This document shows positions 48,500 through 56,745 of a stretch of DNA of 64,000 nucleotides, piece after piece. The notes under the pieces are model-generated. The model was given only the letters and a program-made list of their open reading frames with translations. It was not told where the DNA came from and ran no database searches. Position numbers and translations under genes: made by a program. The stretch spans positions 55,288 to 119,287 of the forward strand of contig CAZBRS010000006.1 of the NCBI GenBank assembly GCA_964494475.1, in the 5' to 3' direction. The stretch is from CAZBRS01 sp964494475. GTDB lineage: Bacteria; Myxococcota_A; UBA9042; CAZBRS01. Positions within the stretch are counted from its first letter, which is position 1; each line of letters opens with the position of its first letter.

Positions 48500-49950
48500 A
48501 GGTCGCCCCGCTGGATCTGGTGCAACAGCGCGAGCGCGAACAACCCCGCCGCGCCCGCGACGGCGAGCAGGAAGGCCACCTGGAGCAGGCCGGCCAGGAC
48601 GCCGAGGGCCCCCAGGGAGACCAGCGTGCCCCAGGTCGCGCCGCCGAGCACACGCCACGGCCCGGAGAGCCTGGATCGCCGTGGGTTGGCGGGATCGTCG
48701 AACCACCACGTGAAGCGCGCGCGGGCGGCGACTCCGCCCAGGCGCCGGACCACGTCGAAGTACACGACGTAGCGGGCATACGCGACCAGCACGGCGAAGA
48801 GCACCGTGAGCACGAGGTAGACGTTCGACGCGCGCGAGATGCCCCCGCCCGGGCCTGATTCGTCGCCCAGACGCGCGGCCAACGAGAGGTGAACGCCCAG
48901 GCTCGCGAAGAAGACCAGCCCCAGGAGCTCGGTCCGGAGCGCGTCGGACCAGGCCCCACCGAGCGCCGGGCGCCCGCGCAGAGCGGTCAGGCGGCCCTCG
49001 GCCCGCGCCGTCAACACGCCCGCGAGCACCAACAGGGCCCCCGGTCCCACGAGCCAGCGCGTCCAGTCGGTCGCCAGGCCGGCCAGGACGATGGCGCCGA
49101 CGCCCGCCAGGAAAAGCCCCGTGCTCGCGATCGCCAGGAACCAACGAGAGAGGTGCAACGGGAGCACGACGCGGCGCACCAGCAGGCGCGTGACGTGCTC
49201 GATCGGGCCGCACCGCTCCCTGCCCCCGGAGAGGCGCGCGAGCAGCACGGCCTCGGTCTCGTGGGCGCGCTCGGGGCTCCGAACCTGCAAAGGCGCGGGC
49301 TCGGGACCGGTCGCCACCCAGCCCAGCCGTTCGCCGGCCGCCGCCGCCTGGAGCACGCCGGCCAGCGGGGCCTCGCGCCCCTCGAGCCGGGCCGCCGCCA
49401 CCTCGTCGAGGAACCCCGCCGAGGCGATCCACACGCCGGTCAGCCGCCCGTTGGACGCCACGGGCTCGAGCCCGACCGACACCACGTGTTCGCGCCGGAC
49501 CAGCACGCCCTGGCCTTCCCCGCCCCCCGCGCGGTCATCGGGGTCGCCGCGATCGATCGCCAGGACGGCGCCGGCCTCGGGGATGGGCCCCGCCTGCAGC
49601 CGCAGGAGCAGCGCCGCCTGCACCAGGCGGTCGCCCGGCAATACCAGCGCGGCTCGATTCAACCCCGCGCGCACCGCCAGCCAGGGATCGGGGCGCGCCG
49701 CGGGCACCACCTCGACCAGCAGGCGGGGGGCGAACCGCCGCCCGAGCCGGCGCACGTCGTCGAGGGAGGTTCCGTCGACGGTCACGAGCACCTTGCGAAG
49801 ACCGGCGGCCTGGCAGGCCTCGAGGTTGCGGGTGAGGAGCGGAACGCCCGCGATGGGGACCAGCGCCGGAGGGAGCCCCTGGGCGCCCGGGAGGCACCCC
49901 GCCGTCGCGTCGATCACGGCCGTGTAGGCGTTCAACGACCCCGAGCCCAT
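48496..49950 (-). CDS. Nucleotidyltransferase-like/CDP-alcohol-phosphotransferase-like fusion with degenerate active sites
   Basis: A 484-residue protein. The first 230 residues have a nucleotidyltransferase pattern, TAVIDATAGCLPGAQGLPPALVPIAGVPLLTRNLE. It lacks the Gly-rich GxGxRL motif. The C-terminal 230 residues form several membrane helices. The segment TARAEGRLTALRGRPALGGAWSDALRTE aligns with the CDP-AP signature D-x2-D-G-x2-A-R-x8-G-x3-D-x3-D, keeping the second G and one Asp. The architecture recalls the bifunctional inositol-phosphate cytidylyltransferase/phosphotransferase (family knowledge). Loss of catalytic residues makes a structural or regulatory role likely. ATG 49950 is used; the upstream ATG 50016 is a weaker choice. 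Confidence 0.65.
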   Translation of the reverse strand: MGSGSLNAYTAVIDATAGCLPGAQGLPPALVPIAGVPLLTRNLEACQAAGLRKVLVTVDGTSLDDVRRLGRRFAPRLLVEVVPAARPDPWLAVRAGLNRAALVLPGDRLVQAALLLRLQAGPIPEAGAVLAIDRGDPDDRAGGGEGQGVLVRREHVVSVGLEPVASNGRLTGVWIASAGFLDEVAAARLEGREAPLAGVLQAAAAGERLGWVATGPEPAPLQVRSPERAHETEAVLLARLSGGRERCGPIEHVTRLLVRRVVLPLHLSRWFLAIASTGLFLAGVGAIVLAGLATDWTRWLVGPGALLVLAGVLTARAEGRLTALRGRPALGGAWSDALRTELLGLVFFASLGVHLSLAARLGDESGPGGGISRASNVYLVLTVLFAVLVAYARYVVYFDVVRRLGGVAARARFTWWFDDPANPRRSRLSGPWRVLGGATWGTLVSLGALGVLAGLLQVAFLLAVAGAAGLFALALLHQIQRGDL

Positions 49951-50130
49951 GAACAGCGGCCCCCGCGCCTTGCTATTTCGTGGCGAGAGTCTAGCGGAGG
50001 CCGACCGGCGAGTCACGCGAAACCCGTGCCGGCTGGGACGGAGTTAGGGAAGCGTAACATAAATTTGTTGACGCGGACCGGGTCGCTCGTTGCCATTCAA
50101 TCAAATCCGAACCACCCTGAAGGGGGATTC

Positions 50131-50670
50131 ATGCGCAAGGTGTTGGCTTCACTCGCTATTCTGGTCGCGCTGTGCTCCGTCTCGGCCCCGGCCTCCGCCG
50201 AGGTCAACCTGCGCGCGGGCGTCGACGGCGCCTTCATCCTGCCCGTCGGCAACTGGGGTGACATCACGGGCATGGGCTTCGGCGCGCTCGGCAAGTTCGA
50301 GTACGCGGTGATGCCCGAGCTCACCACGACCTTCCGTATCGGCTACCTGTTCCACCTGAAGAAGAACGACTTCAGCACGGCCGAACTGCCGATCATGTTC
50401 GGCGCCAAGTACTTCTTCCTCGGTGACTACAAGGTCGGCGGCCTCTACGGCGCCCTCGAGCTCGGCCTGACCCGGCTGACGGCGACGGCCTCTTTCATGG
50501 GCACGTCGATCTCGAGCAGCAGCTTCAAGTTCGGCACCACCATCGGCGCCGGCTACGAGTGGTCGGGCTTCGACTTCCGCGCCCAGTTGTACGGCCCCAG
50601 CCTCGGCGACTTCGCCGACTTCATGGGCGTGCTCGTGACCGTCGGCTATACCTGGGACTTCACGCTGTAG
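50131..50670 (+). CDS. Small outer-membrane beta-barrel protein
   Basis: A 179-residue secreted protein: SLAILVALCSVSAPASAEV gives a Sec signal with AxA cleavage. The mature part is about eight amphipathic strands rich in aromatics and Gly: VGNWGDITGMGFGALGKFEYAV, TTTFRIGYLFHLKK, LPIMFGAKYFFLGDYKVGGLYGALELGLTRL. It ends GYTWDFTL. This is typical of OmpX/OmpW-like or autotransporter-size barrels. GGGGGA precedes the ATG. A TTGACG at 50068-50073 may be the -35, but the -10 is unclear. The specific function is not visible. Confidence 0.72.
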   Translation: MRKVLASLAILVALCSVSAPASAEVNLRAGVDGAFILPVGNWGDITGMGFGALGKFEYAVMPELTTTFRIGYLFHLKKNDFSTAELPIMFGAKYFFLGDYKVGGLYGALELGLTRLTATASFMGTSISSSSFKFGTTIGAGYEWSGFDFRAQLYGPSLGDFADFMGVLVTVGYTWDFTL

Positions 50671-50793
50671 TTCCAGCCCGGCGGGCGCGCCTCCACCCTG
50701 CGCCCGCGTTCTCCCGCTCCAGGCCGGCACACCGCCGGCTTGACCCGCCGACCATCCAAGACCATCCTGACCTCGACCGTGATGGAGGGCTCC

Positions 50794-51960
50794 ATGCGAT
50801 TCCGCCGCGTGCTGATCCTGCTGCTCGACAGCGTGGGAGCGGGCGAGATGCCCGACGCCGACGAGTACGGCGACCGGGGCGCCGACACGCTGCGCCACGT
50901 GGCCGCCGCCGTGCCCGGGTTCGCGCTGCCGAACCTGGCGCGCCTGGGCCTCGGCAACCTGGGGGGCATCGCCGGCACGCCGCCCGTGGTCGCGTCCGCG
51001 GGCCACTGGGGCCGCCTGGCGCTCGCGTCACCGGGCAAGGACACCATCACGGGCCACTGGGAGCTCGCCGGCGTGGTGCTGCCCCGGCCTTTCTCCACCT
51101 GGCCCCACGGCTTCTCGGCCGAGATCCTCGACGACTTCACGCGGCGCACCGGCTTCGGCGTGCTCGGCAACAAGGCCGCCTCGGGCACCGCCATCCTCGA
51201 CGAGCTCGGGCCCGAACACCTGGCCACCGGCAAGCTCATCGTCTACACCTCGGCCGACAGCGTCTTCCAGGTCGCGGCCCACGAGGAGCGCGTGCCGCTG
51301 GCCGAGCTGTACCGCGCCTGCGAGGTCGCCCGCGAGCTGCTCGACCCCTGGCGCGTGGCGCGCGTCATCGCCCGCCCGTTCGTGGGGACCCCCGGCGCGT
51401 TCAAGCGCACCTACAACCGGCGCGACTACGCCCTTCTGCCGCCCCACGCCACGCTGCTCGACCTCTTGCAGGGAGCCCGCGTGCCCGTGGTCGGCATCGG
51501 CAAGATCCAGAACATCTTCGCCGAGCGGGGCGTCGACGTGTCGCTCCACACCGAGGGCAACGCCGACGGCATCGCGCAGACGCTCGGGGCGCTGGCGGCC
51601 TACCCCGACGGGCTGATCTTCACGAACCTGGTCGACTTCGACATGCTCTACGGCCACCGCAACGATCCGCAGGGCTACGGCCGCGCGCTGATGGAGGTCG
51701 ACGCGGCGCTGCCCGCGTTGCTCGCGGCCGCCGGCCCCGACACGCTGGTCACGATCACGGCCGATCACGGCTGCGACCCGACCCTCACGTGGTCGACCGA
51801 CCACACGCGCGAGTACGTGCCGCTCGTGGCGACCTACGCGGGCCTCGAAGCAGGCCGCGACCTGGGGCAGCGGGCCAGCCTGGCCGACCTCGGGCAGACC
51901 ATCGCCGAGAACTTCGGGGTGCGGCTGCCGGCGGGCGTATCGTTCCTCGGAGAACTCTAG
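50794..51960 (+). CDS. deoB: Phosphopentomutase
   Basis: A 388-residue enzyme that interconverts ribose-1-phosphate and ribose-5-phosphate (and the deoxy forms) in nucleoside salvage. LLDSVGAGEMPDADEYGD holds a metal Asp, GKDTITGHWE the phosphorylated Thr loop, DFDMLYGHRND further metal residues, and TADHGCDPT the last metal site. ATG 50794, with GGAGGG upstream, is used. The longer in-frame ATG at 50740 lacks a ribosome site. Its stop overlaps by four bases the stop of the converging minus-strand gene. The neighbouring udk (3506) is far away, so no shared operon. Confidence 0.94.
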   Translation: MRFRRVLILLLDSVGAGEMPDADEYGDRGADTLRHVAAAVPGFALPNLARLGLGNLGGIAGTPPVVASAGHWGRLALASPGKDTITGHWELAGVVLPRPFSTWPHGFSAEILDDFTRRTGFGVLGNKAASGTAILDELGPEHLATGKLIVYTSADSVFQVAAHEERVPLAELYRACEVARELLDPWRVARVIARPFVGTPGAFKRTYNRRDYALLPPHATLLDLLQGARVPVVGIGKIQNIFAERGVDVSLHTEGNADGIAQTLGALAAYPDGLIFTNLVDFDMLYGHRNDPQGYGRALMEVDAALPALLAAAGPDTLVTITADHGCDPTLTWSTDHTREYVPLVATYAGLEAGRDLGQRASLADLGQTIAENFGVRLPAGVSFLGEL

Positions 51961-52751
51961 GGGGCCGGTGCCGGCGTGGGGGCCGGAGCGGCCGCTTCGG
52001 GCTTGGCCTCGGGCTTCGGCAGGTTGGTCTTGACGGTGCCCACGTCGGCCGAGTCGACGCTGACGACCGCGTCCTCGAGCAGCAGCATCCACGACTGGAT
52101 CAGGCGCTTCTCGAGCACCTCGGAGCGCGTGGGGCTTTTATCGCTGGCCAGCGCGCGCAGCTTCTTCTCGATGGTCGTGAGCTGCTCGTAGGTCGCGTCG
52201 AGCTTGGCGAACACGCTCTCCTCGGGCTTGTCGGTGATGCGGTTCGCGATCTGCGCGTCGATCTCCTTCTTGATCTCGTCGAGGAAGATCTGCGAGTTGG
52301 GCGCCTGGCCGGCCGCATCCCACTCGACCACCTTGGCCTTGGCCGACCTCAGCACCTCGCGGTACACCTCGTCCAACTGGGCGCGCGCCGTGTGCGTGGC
52401 CTCGTTCGTGATCTTCTTCAGCTCGCCCTCGGCGAACTCGCGCATCTGCGGAAAGACGGTCACGACCTGCTCGACCACGCCCTTGATCACCTCGGGCGCG
52501 GCCGCCTTGAGCGCGCCGGCCAGATCGCGCTTGGCCGCGGGCAGCGTGAGCACCGCCTGGTTGTGCACGAACTCGGCGAGCTCCTTGGGGTTCAAGATGG
52601 TGCCCAGCATCGAGAGCAGCGCGATCCCGTAGCCGAGCACGATGACCCCGAGCACGCCGCCCACGATCAGGCCGTTGCGGGTGGCCTTGCGGTTGCGGGC
52701 GATCTCCTGCACGAAGAACTCGCGAACGAGGACCTGTTCGTTCTGTTCCAT
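51957..52751 (-). CDS. Membrane-anchored helical protein A
   Basis: A 264-residue inner-membrane protein with one helix near residues 26-50 (GLIVGGVLGVIVLGYGIALL) and a long helical soluble domain. PEVIKGVVEQVVTVFPQMREFAEGELKKITNEATHTAR indicates coiled-coil content. It ends in a Pro/Ala-rich tail (PEAAAPAPTPAPAP). Topology and helix pattern match the 235-residue protein ten bases upstream, so they are probable paralogues. No catalytic residues. With the RND transporter gene ahead of them they form a three-gene operon. A scaffold or periplasmic-adaptor role is an inference. Confidence 0.6.
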   Translation of the reverse strand: MEQNEQVLVREFFVQEIARNRKATRNGLIVGGVLGVIVLGYGIALLSMLGTILNPKELAEFVHNQAVLTLPAAKRDLAGALKAAAPEVIKGVVEQVVTVFPQMREFAEGELKKITNEATHTARAQLDEVYREVLRSAKAKVVEWDAAGQAPNSQIFLDEIKKEIDAQIANRITDKPEESVFAKLDATYEQLTTIEKKLRALASDKSPTRSEVLEKRLIQSWMLLLEDAVVSVDSADVGTVKTNLPKPEAKPEAAAPAPTPAPAP

Positions 52752-52761
52752 GCTCGCCTCC

Positions 52762-53469
52762 TCACTTCGCCTTCGGGGTCGGGGCGTCGCCGGGCTCGAC
52801 CTCGAACTTCTCGTTGATCACCTCGAGCCAGAGCCCGAGCACCTCCTCGCCCGTGACCTTGCGCTGGCCCTCCTTGACGGCCTGGTTGCGCAGGCGGAGC
52901 GCGGTCTCTTGAATGGAGCCGAGGGCCTTCACGTGCTTGGCGAACACGCCGTTGATCTGCACGAAGAACCACTTCTCGAAGGCGCCGTCGACGGCGCTCG
53001 TGAGTTGGTGGATCTTCACCTGGTCGCTCGCGAACTGCGGGTACTCCTGCACGACCAGGTCGCGATGGGCGGCGGCGGCCCCGGAGGCGAACTCGGCGAG
53101 GCTCTTCTCGAGGTGCGCCGACAGGTTCTGCTGCAGCAGCGTGAGCTCGTGGTCGAGCACCGCGCTCAAGCGCTCGAGCACGCCGTCGAGCTGCTTCTCG
53201 AGCTCGGCCGAGTACACCGGGATCACCTCGGCGCCGACCTGGACCAGGGCGTCGGAAACGCGCGGCAACAGCTTGCCCGCGCGCTGGCCCATCTGCTCGG
53301 TGAACGCCTCGCCGTCGAAGCTCTTGACGCGCCCGTAGACGATCAGCGCCAGCACCAGGAAGAGCACCAGCACGCCGAGCGGCACCAGCGTGCGGACGAG
53401 GTTCGCCGTCTTCTTGGTGCGGCGATACTCCTCCATGAGTTCGGCAAGGGGACGATCTGCTTCAGCCAT
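52762..53469 (-). CDS. Membrane-anchored helical protein B
   Basis: A 235-residue protein with a short cytoplasmic start (LAELMEEYRRTKKTA), a membrane helix (LVPLGVLVLFLVLALIVYG, about 33-51), and a long amphipathic helical region. That region includes GKLLPRVSDALVQVGAEVIPVYSAELEKQLDGVLERLSAVL and SAHLEKSLAEFASGA. It is a likely paralogue of the following gene, whose helix order is similar. ATG 53469 is chosen because GGAGGGTGGG lies before it. It is 79 bases behind the RND transporter. The function is not known. Confidence 0.6.
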   Translation of the reverse strand: MAEADRPLAELMEEYRRTKKTANLVRTLVPLGVLVLFLVLALIVYGRVKSFDGEAFTEQMGQRAGKLLPRVSDALVQVGAEVIPVYSAELEKQLDGVLERLSAVLDHELTLLQQNLSAHLEKSLAEFASGAAAAHRDLVVQEYPQFASDQVKIHQLTSAVDGAFEKWFFVQINGVFAKHVKALGSIQETALRLRNQAVKEGQRKVTGEEVLGLWLEVINEKFEVEPGDAPTPKAK

Positions 53470-53548
53470 GGCCCACCCTCCATGTCGCACAGTTGATTGT
53501 CACGTGCTTTGAATAGGATACACCGGACGGGGGGCGTCTGGCAATCCC

Positions 53549-56188
53549 TCAGGCGCGGGGAGAACGAGCGCGCGCCCGCTCGAGGAGCCACAGGAAGGCC
53601 GGCACCAGGCCAAGGGACGCGGCGAAGGCCAGGAAGATGCCCACGATGCCGAGGGTGCCCAGGCTGTTCAGGCCCTGGTGATCGGCGTAGTACACGCCCC
53701 CGAACCCGATGGCCGTGGTGAGGGCGCACATGAAGGTGGCGCCGCCGGTCTCGCGCAGGATGCCGAAGAGCGAGCCGGGCCCCTCCTCGCGGTAGCGGGC
53801 CACCACGTGCACGCTGGCGTCGACCCCCATGCCGATGAGCAGGGGGAAGAGGATCATGTTGTAGAAGTTCAACTTGGCGTTGGCCTGGTACAGGTACCCG
53901 GCCATCCACAGCAGCGCGAACGCGAGGGGCAGCATGACCAGGGCCACGTCGAGCGGGCGCCGGAGCTGCAGCGCGACCAGCGCCAGGATGACCAGGAACG
54001 AGATGGCGAGCACGGGCGGCGCGTCGGCGATGACCGTGTCGACCACGTCGGCCAGCACGAAGAAGTTGGCCGCGGTCGGGAGCGTGCGCCCGTCGCCGAG
54101 CTTCAGGTCGAAGAGCGCGTCCTTCAGCCGGCGCGCGTTCACGTAGCTGTCCTTCGAGCCGCGCGTGTAGAGGATGACGAAGGTGCCCTCGCGCCCGTCG
54201 AGGGTGCGGAACTGGGCCCGGATCCACTCGGGCAGCTTGTCGACCGACAGGGGCTCGGTGGCCACGTGGGCCAGGAACTCGTCGAGATCCTCGAGATCCT
54301 TGCCCTTGAACAGGCCGCGCTTCTGCTCGAGGCGGCGGCGGATGTCCTTCAGGATCTCGAGCTTCTCGGCCTGGCCTTCGGGCACGAAGCTGTAGAGCGA
54401 CAGCGTCTTCGACAGGAACATGCCCAGCGTATCGACCGTCTCGAGATCGAAGCGGCCCACGAGCTCACGCAGCTTCGGATCGGGCAGGTCGTCGACCGAC
54501 GCCGCGTGGCGCGTGCCGTCGAGACCCGGGGGCGCCTCGGGGAAGCGGGCCAGGTCGCGGTAGAGGGCCTCGGCGTCGGCCGGGCTCTCGGCCATGATCA
54601 CGGCCGGCGCGCCGGTCGTGACGCGCCCCACCGCCTCGCGGAAGTCGACGCGCTTCTGGCGCTCGGGGTCGACGCGGCTGCGCGGGCCCAGGCGCCCGAA
54701 GTCGTACTCGAAGCCCACGTCGGGGAGGTGCCACGCGCTGTAGGCGGCATAGCCCGTGCCCATCCCCACGACCAGCAGCACCAGCGTCCAGGTGAAGCCG
54801 GGGCGCAGGCTGCCCTCGGCCAGATGGCCCGCCTTCCAGCGGGGGTTCCAGGGGCGCCGCGCCTCGACCAGCGCCAGCAAGGCGGGCGTGATCGTGAAGA
54901 TGGCCAGCAGCGAGAAGCTGACACCGCTGCCGGCGATGATGCCGAACTGCCGGAAGCCCTCGAAGTGCGCCACCGCCAGCAGGAAGAACACCACGGCGGT
55001 GGTGGTGGCCCCAGTGTAGACGGACACGCCGGTGGTGGCGACGGTGCGCAGGTAGGCGTCGCGCCAGTCGAGGCCCGCCGCGACCTCTTCGCGGAAGCGC
55101 GCCACCACGTGAATGCCGAAGTCGATGCCGAGCCCCAGCAGGATGGCGAAGATGAAGGCGCTCACCAGGTTCAGCCCGCCGAAGGCCCACCACGCGACCC
55201 CCAGCGACCAGAGCGTCGACATCACGAGCGGCACGAAGATGTAGAGCAGCGGCCGGGCCCGCCGGAAGTAGGCCACGATGACGACCAGCAGGATGGCCAT
55301 GCAGATGGCCGTCGAGCCCAGCACGTCGTTCTTCATGGTGTTGACCTGGCCGGTCATGTCGGCGTACAGGCCCTCGAGGCTCACCTCCATCCGGGGATGG
55401 AAGGTCGCGGGCCCGAGGCGCTGGATCTCGGCCCGCACGTCGGCGATCATGGCGCGCGTCTGCTGCACCTCGGTGGTCGAGAACGCAGGCCGGGCCTTCA
55501 CGACCAGCACCCGCCCCTCGTCGGCCGAGAAGTACTCGGGGATGTCGACGTCCTTGAAGCGCTCGCGCAGCTTGTCCTTGTTGAGGGTCAGGTCGTCGTC
55601 GGTCCACGCGCCGGCCTCGGCCGCGGGCTCCCCCCCGGCCTTCGCCACCGCCTTCTTCTTCGGCTTGGCGAAGGGATCGTCGTCGTCGTCGGCCTCCTCG
55701 TCGGTGCCGGCGCCCCCCTCCTCGACGTCGAGCTGCTTGCGCACCTCGCGGCGGATGCGCTCCTTCACGCGCTCGCGAAGATCCTCCAGCTTGTCGGGGG
55801 CGAGGAAGAGCAGCACCGAGCGCTCGAGCACCTCCTTGTCGCGCCGGAAGATGGTGAAGCGCATGTCGGGCCGCGCCTCGAGGTACGTGGCGATGCCGGC
55901 GCCGAAGCGCTTGTTGGCCTCGGGGTCGGGCGAGCGGATCTCGACGATCAGATCCGATTGCCCGCCGATGCGCGCCGCCAGGTCTTCGAGGCGCGTGACG
56001 CTGGGCGTGGCGGGCGGCAGCAGCGACTTGAGGTCGGTGTCGAGGCGCAGGTTGGAGGCGGCCCACGCCGAGAGGAGGGTGAGCACCAGGGCACCGCCCA
56101 GCACGGGCCAGGGGTGCGTCAGGCTGAAGCGCGTCAGCGCCACCAGGCCGCGCGTGACGTGCGTGTGGGGCGAAGATTCCATCGACAT
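53549..56188 (-). CDS. RND-superfamily (MMPL/HpnN-type) transporter
   Basis: An 879-residue inner-membrane protein with about 12 helices in two halves. After helix 1 (WPVLGGALVLTLLSAWAAS) comes a periplasmic domain, beginning NLRLDTDLKSLLPPATP. It contains a charged low-complexity insert (EEADDDDDPFAKPKKKAV). Helices 2-6 and 8-12 bear LLGLGIDFGIHVVARFREE and LLIGMGVDASVHVVARYREE, the MMPL-type GxDYxxH analogue where an Asp drives proton coupling. Relatives move hopanoids, lipids or other hydrophobic compounds to the outer membrane. ATG 56188 is used; ATG 56182 is an alternative. The two genes behind it are likely in the same operon. Confidence 0.88.
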   Translation of the reverse strand: MSMESSPHTHVTRGLVALTRFSLTHPWPVLGGALVLTLLSAWAASNLRLDTDLKSLLPPATPSVTRLEDLAARIGGQSDLIVEIRSPDPEANKRFGAGIATYLEARPDMRFTIFRRDKEVLERSVLLFLAPDKLEDLRERVKERIRREVRKQLDVEEGGAGTDEEADDDDDPFAKPKKKAVAKAGGEPAAEAGAWTDDDLTLNKDKLRERFKDVDIPEYFSADEGRVLVVKARPAFSTTEVQQTRAMIADVRAEIQRLGPATFHPRMEVSLEGLYADMTGQVNTMKNDVLGSTAICMAILLVVIVAYFRRARPLLYIFVPLVMSTLWSLGVAWWAFGGLNLVSAFIFAILLGLGIDFGIHVVARFREEVAAGLDWRDAYLRTVATTGVSVYTGATTTAVVFFLLAVAHFEGFRQFGIIAGSGVSFSLLAIFTITPALLALVEARRPWNPRWKAGHLAEGSLRPGFTWTLVLLVVGMGTGYAAYSAWHLPDVGFEYDFGRLGPRSRVDPERQKRVDFREAVGRVTTGAPAVIMAESPADAEALYRDLARFPEAPPGLDGTRHAASVDDLPDPKLRELVGRFDLETVDTLGMFLSKTLSLYSFVPEGQAEKLEILKDIRRRLEQKRGLFKGKDLEDLDEFLAHVATEPLSVDKLPEWIRAQFRTLDGREGTFVILYTRGSKDSYVNARRLKDALFDLKLGDGRTLPTAANFFVLADVVDTVIADAPPVLAISFLVILALVALQLRRPLDVALVMLPLAFALLWMAGYLYQANAKLNFYNMILFPLLIGMGVDASVHVVARYREEGPGSLFGILRETGGATFMCALTTAIGFGGVYYADHQGLNSLGTLGIVGIFLAFAASLGLVPAFLWLLERARARSPRA

Positions 56189-56229
56189 TCCCAGCTGCTC
56201 AAACCGGCGCGAGCTTAGGGCGAAAGGAT

Positions 56230-56258
56230 TTGACCCTTCAAGAACTTTCTGGTAGACG
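56230..56258 (+). promoter_or_regulatory. Sigma-70-type promoter for yajC-secDF
   Basis: TTGACC (56230-56235), 17-base spacer, TAGACG (56253-56258). Start near 56265, about 29 bases before GTG 56294 with its GGAGG site. Confidence 0.5.
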
Positions 56259-56293
56259 CTTGCGGCTTGTTATCGTCACGAGCCGGAGGCGCC

Positions 56294-56740
56294 GTGTCTT
56301 TCATCGAGTCGTTCCTGCACGTCGCGCAGTCGAACCTGGCCACCGGAGCCCCCGCAGCCACACCCGCCTCCACGGCGGTCGCGGCCGCGGGTGACGCCGC
56401 CGCAGCAGCCCCCGCCGCGCCCATGGGCGGAGGCGACGGCTGGACCACCCTCATCTTCTTCGGGGCCATGATCCTGGTGTTCTGGCTGCTCATCTTCCGC
56501 CCGCAGCAGAAGAAGCAGAAAGAGCACAAGACGTTGCTCGAGGGCCTGAACCGCGGCGACAGCGTGCTCACCACCAGCGGCATCTACGGCAAGGTGGTGG
56601 CCATCGCCGACAACGTGGTCACGATCGAGATCGCGCCGAACGTGCGCGTCAAGATGCTCAAGTCGCAGGTCGCGGGCCGGGCCTCCAGCCCCGACGAGGG
56701 CGGCACGGGCAAGGACACCGACCTGGTGGGGAAGGGTTGA
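56294..56740 (+). CDS. yajC: Preprotein translocase subunit YajC
   Basis: A 148-residue inner-membrane protein that associates with SecDF. A 40-residue Ala/Pro-rich N-terminal region precedes the single helix TLIFFGAMILVFWLLIF, followed at once by RPQQKKQKEHKTLLEGLNRGDSVLTTSGIYGKVVAI, the family signature. It is longer than usual (about 110) because of the N-terminal extension. The GTG start is supported by GGAGG and by the absence of a better ATG. Its stop overlaps a TTG six bases before the secD ATG. Confidence 0.92.
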   Translation: MSFIESFLHVAQSNLATGAPAATPASTAVAAAGDAAAAAPAAPMGGGDGWTTLIFFGAMILVFWLLIFRPQQKKQKEHKTLLEGLNRGDSVLTTSGIYGKVVAIADNVVTIEIAPNVRVKMLKSQVAGRASSPDEGGTGKDTDLVGKG

Positions 56741-56745
56741 TCAGA

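Noticed and set aside
50068..50096. Sigma-70 promoter for the small beta-barrel gene at TTGACG
   Set aside because: No acceptable -10 box occurs at 16-18 bases downstream, so a full promoter call was not made.
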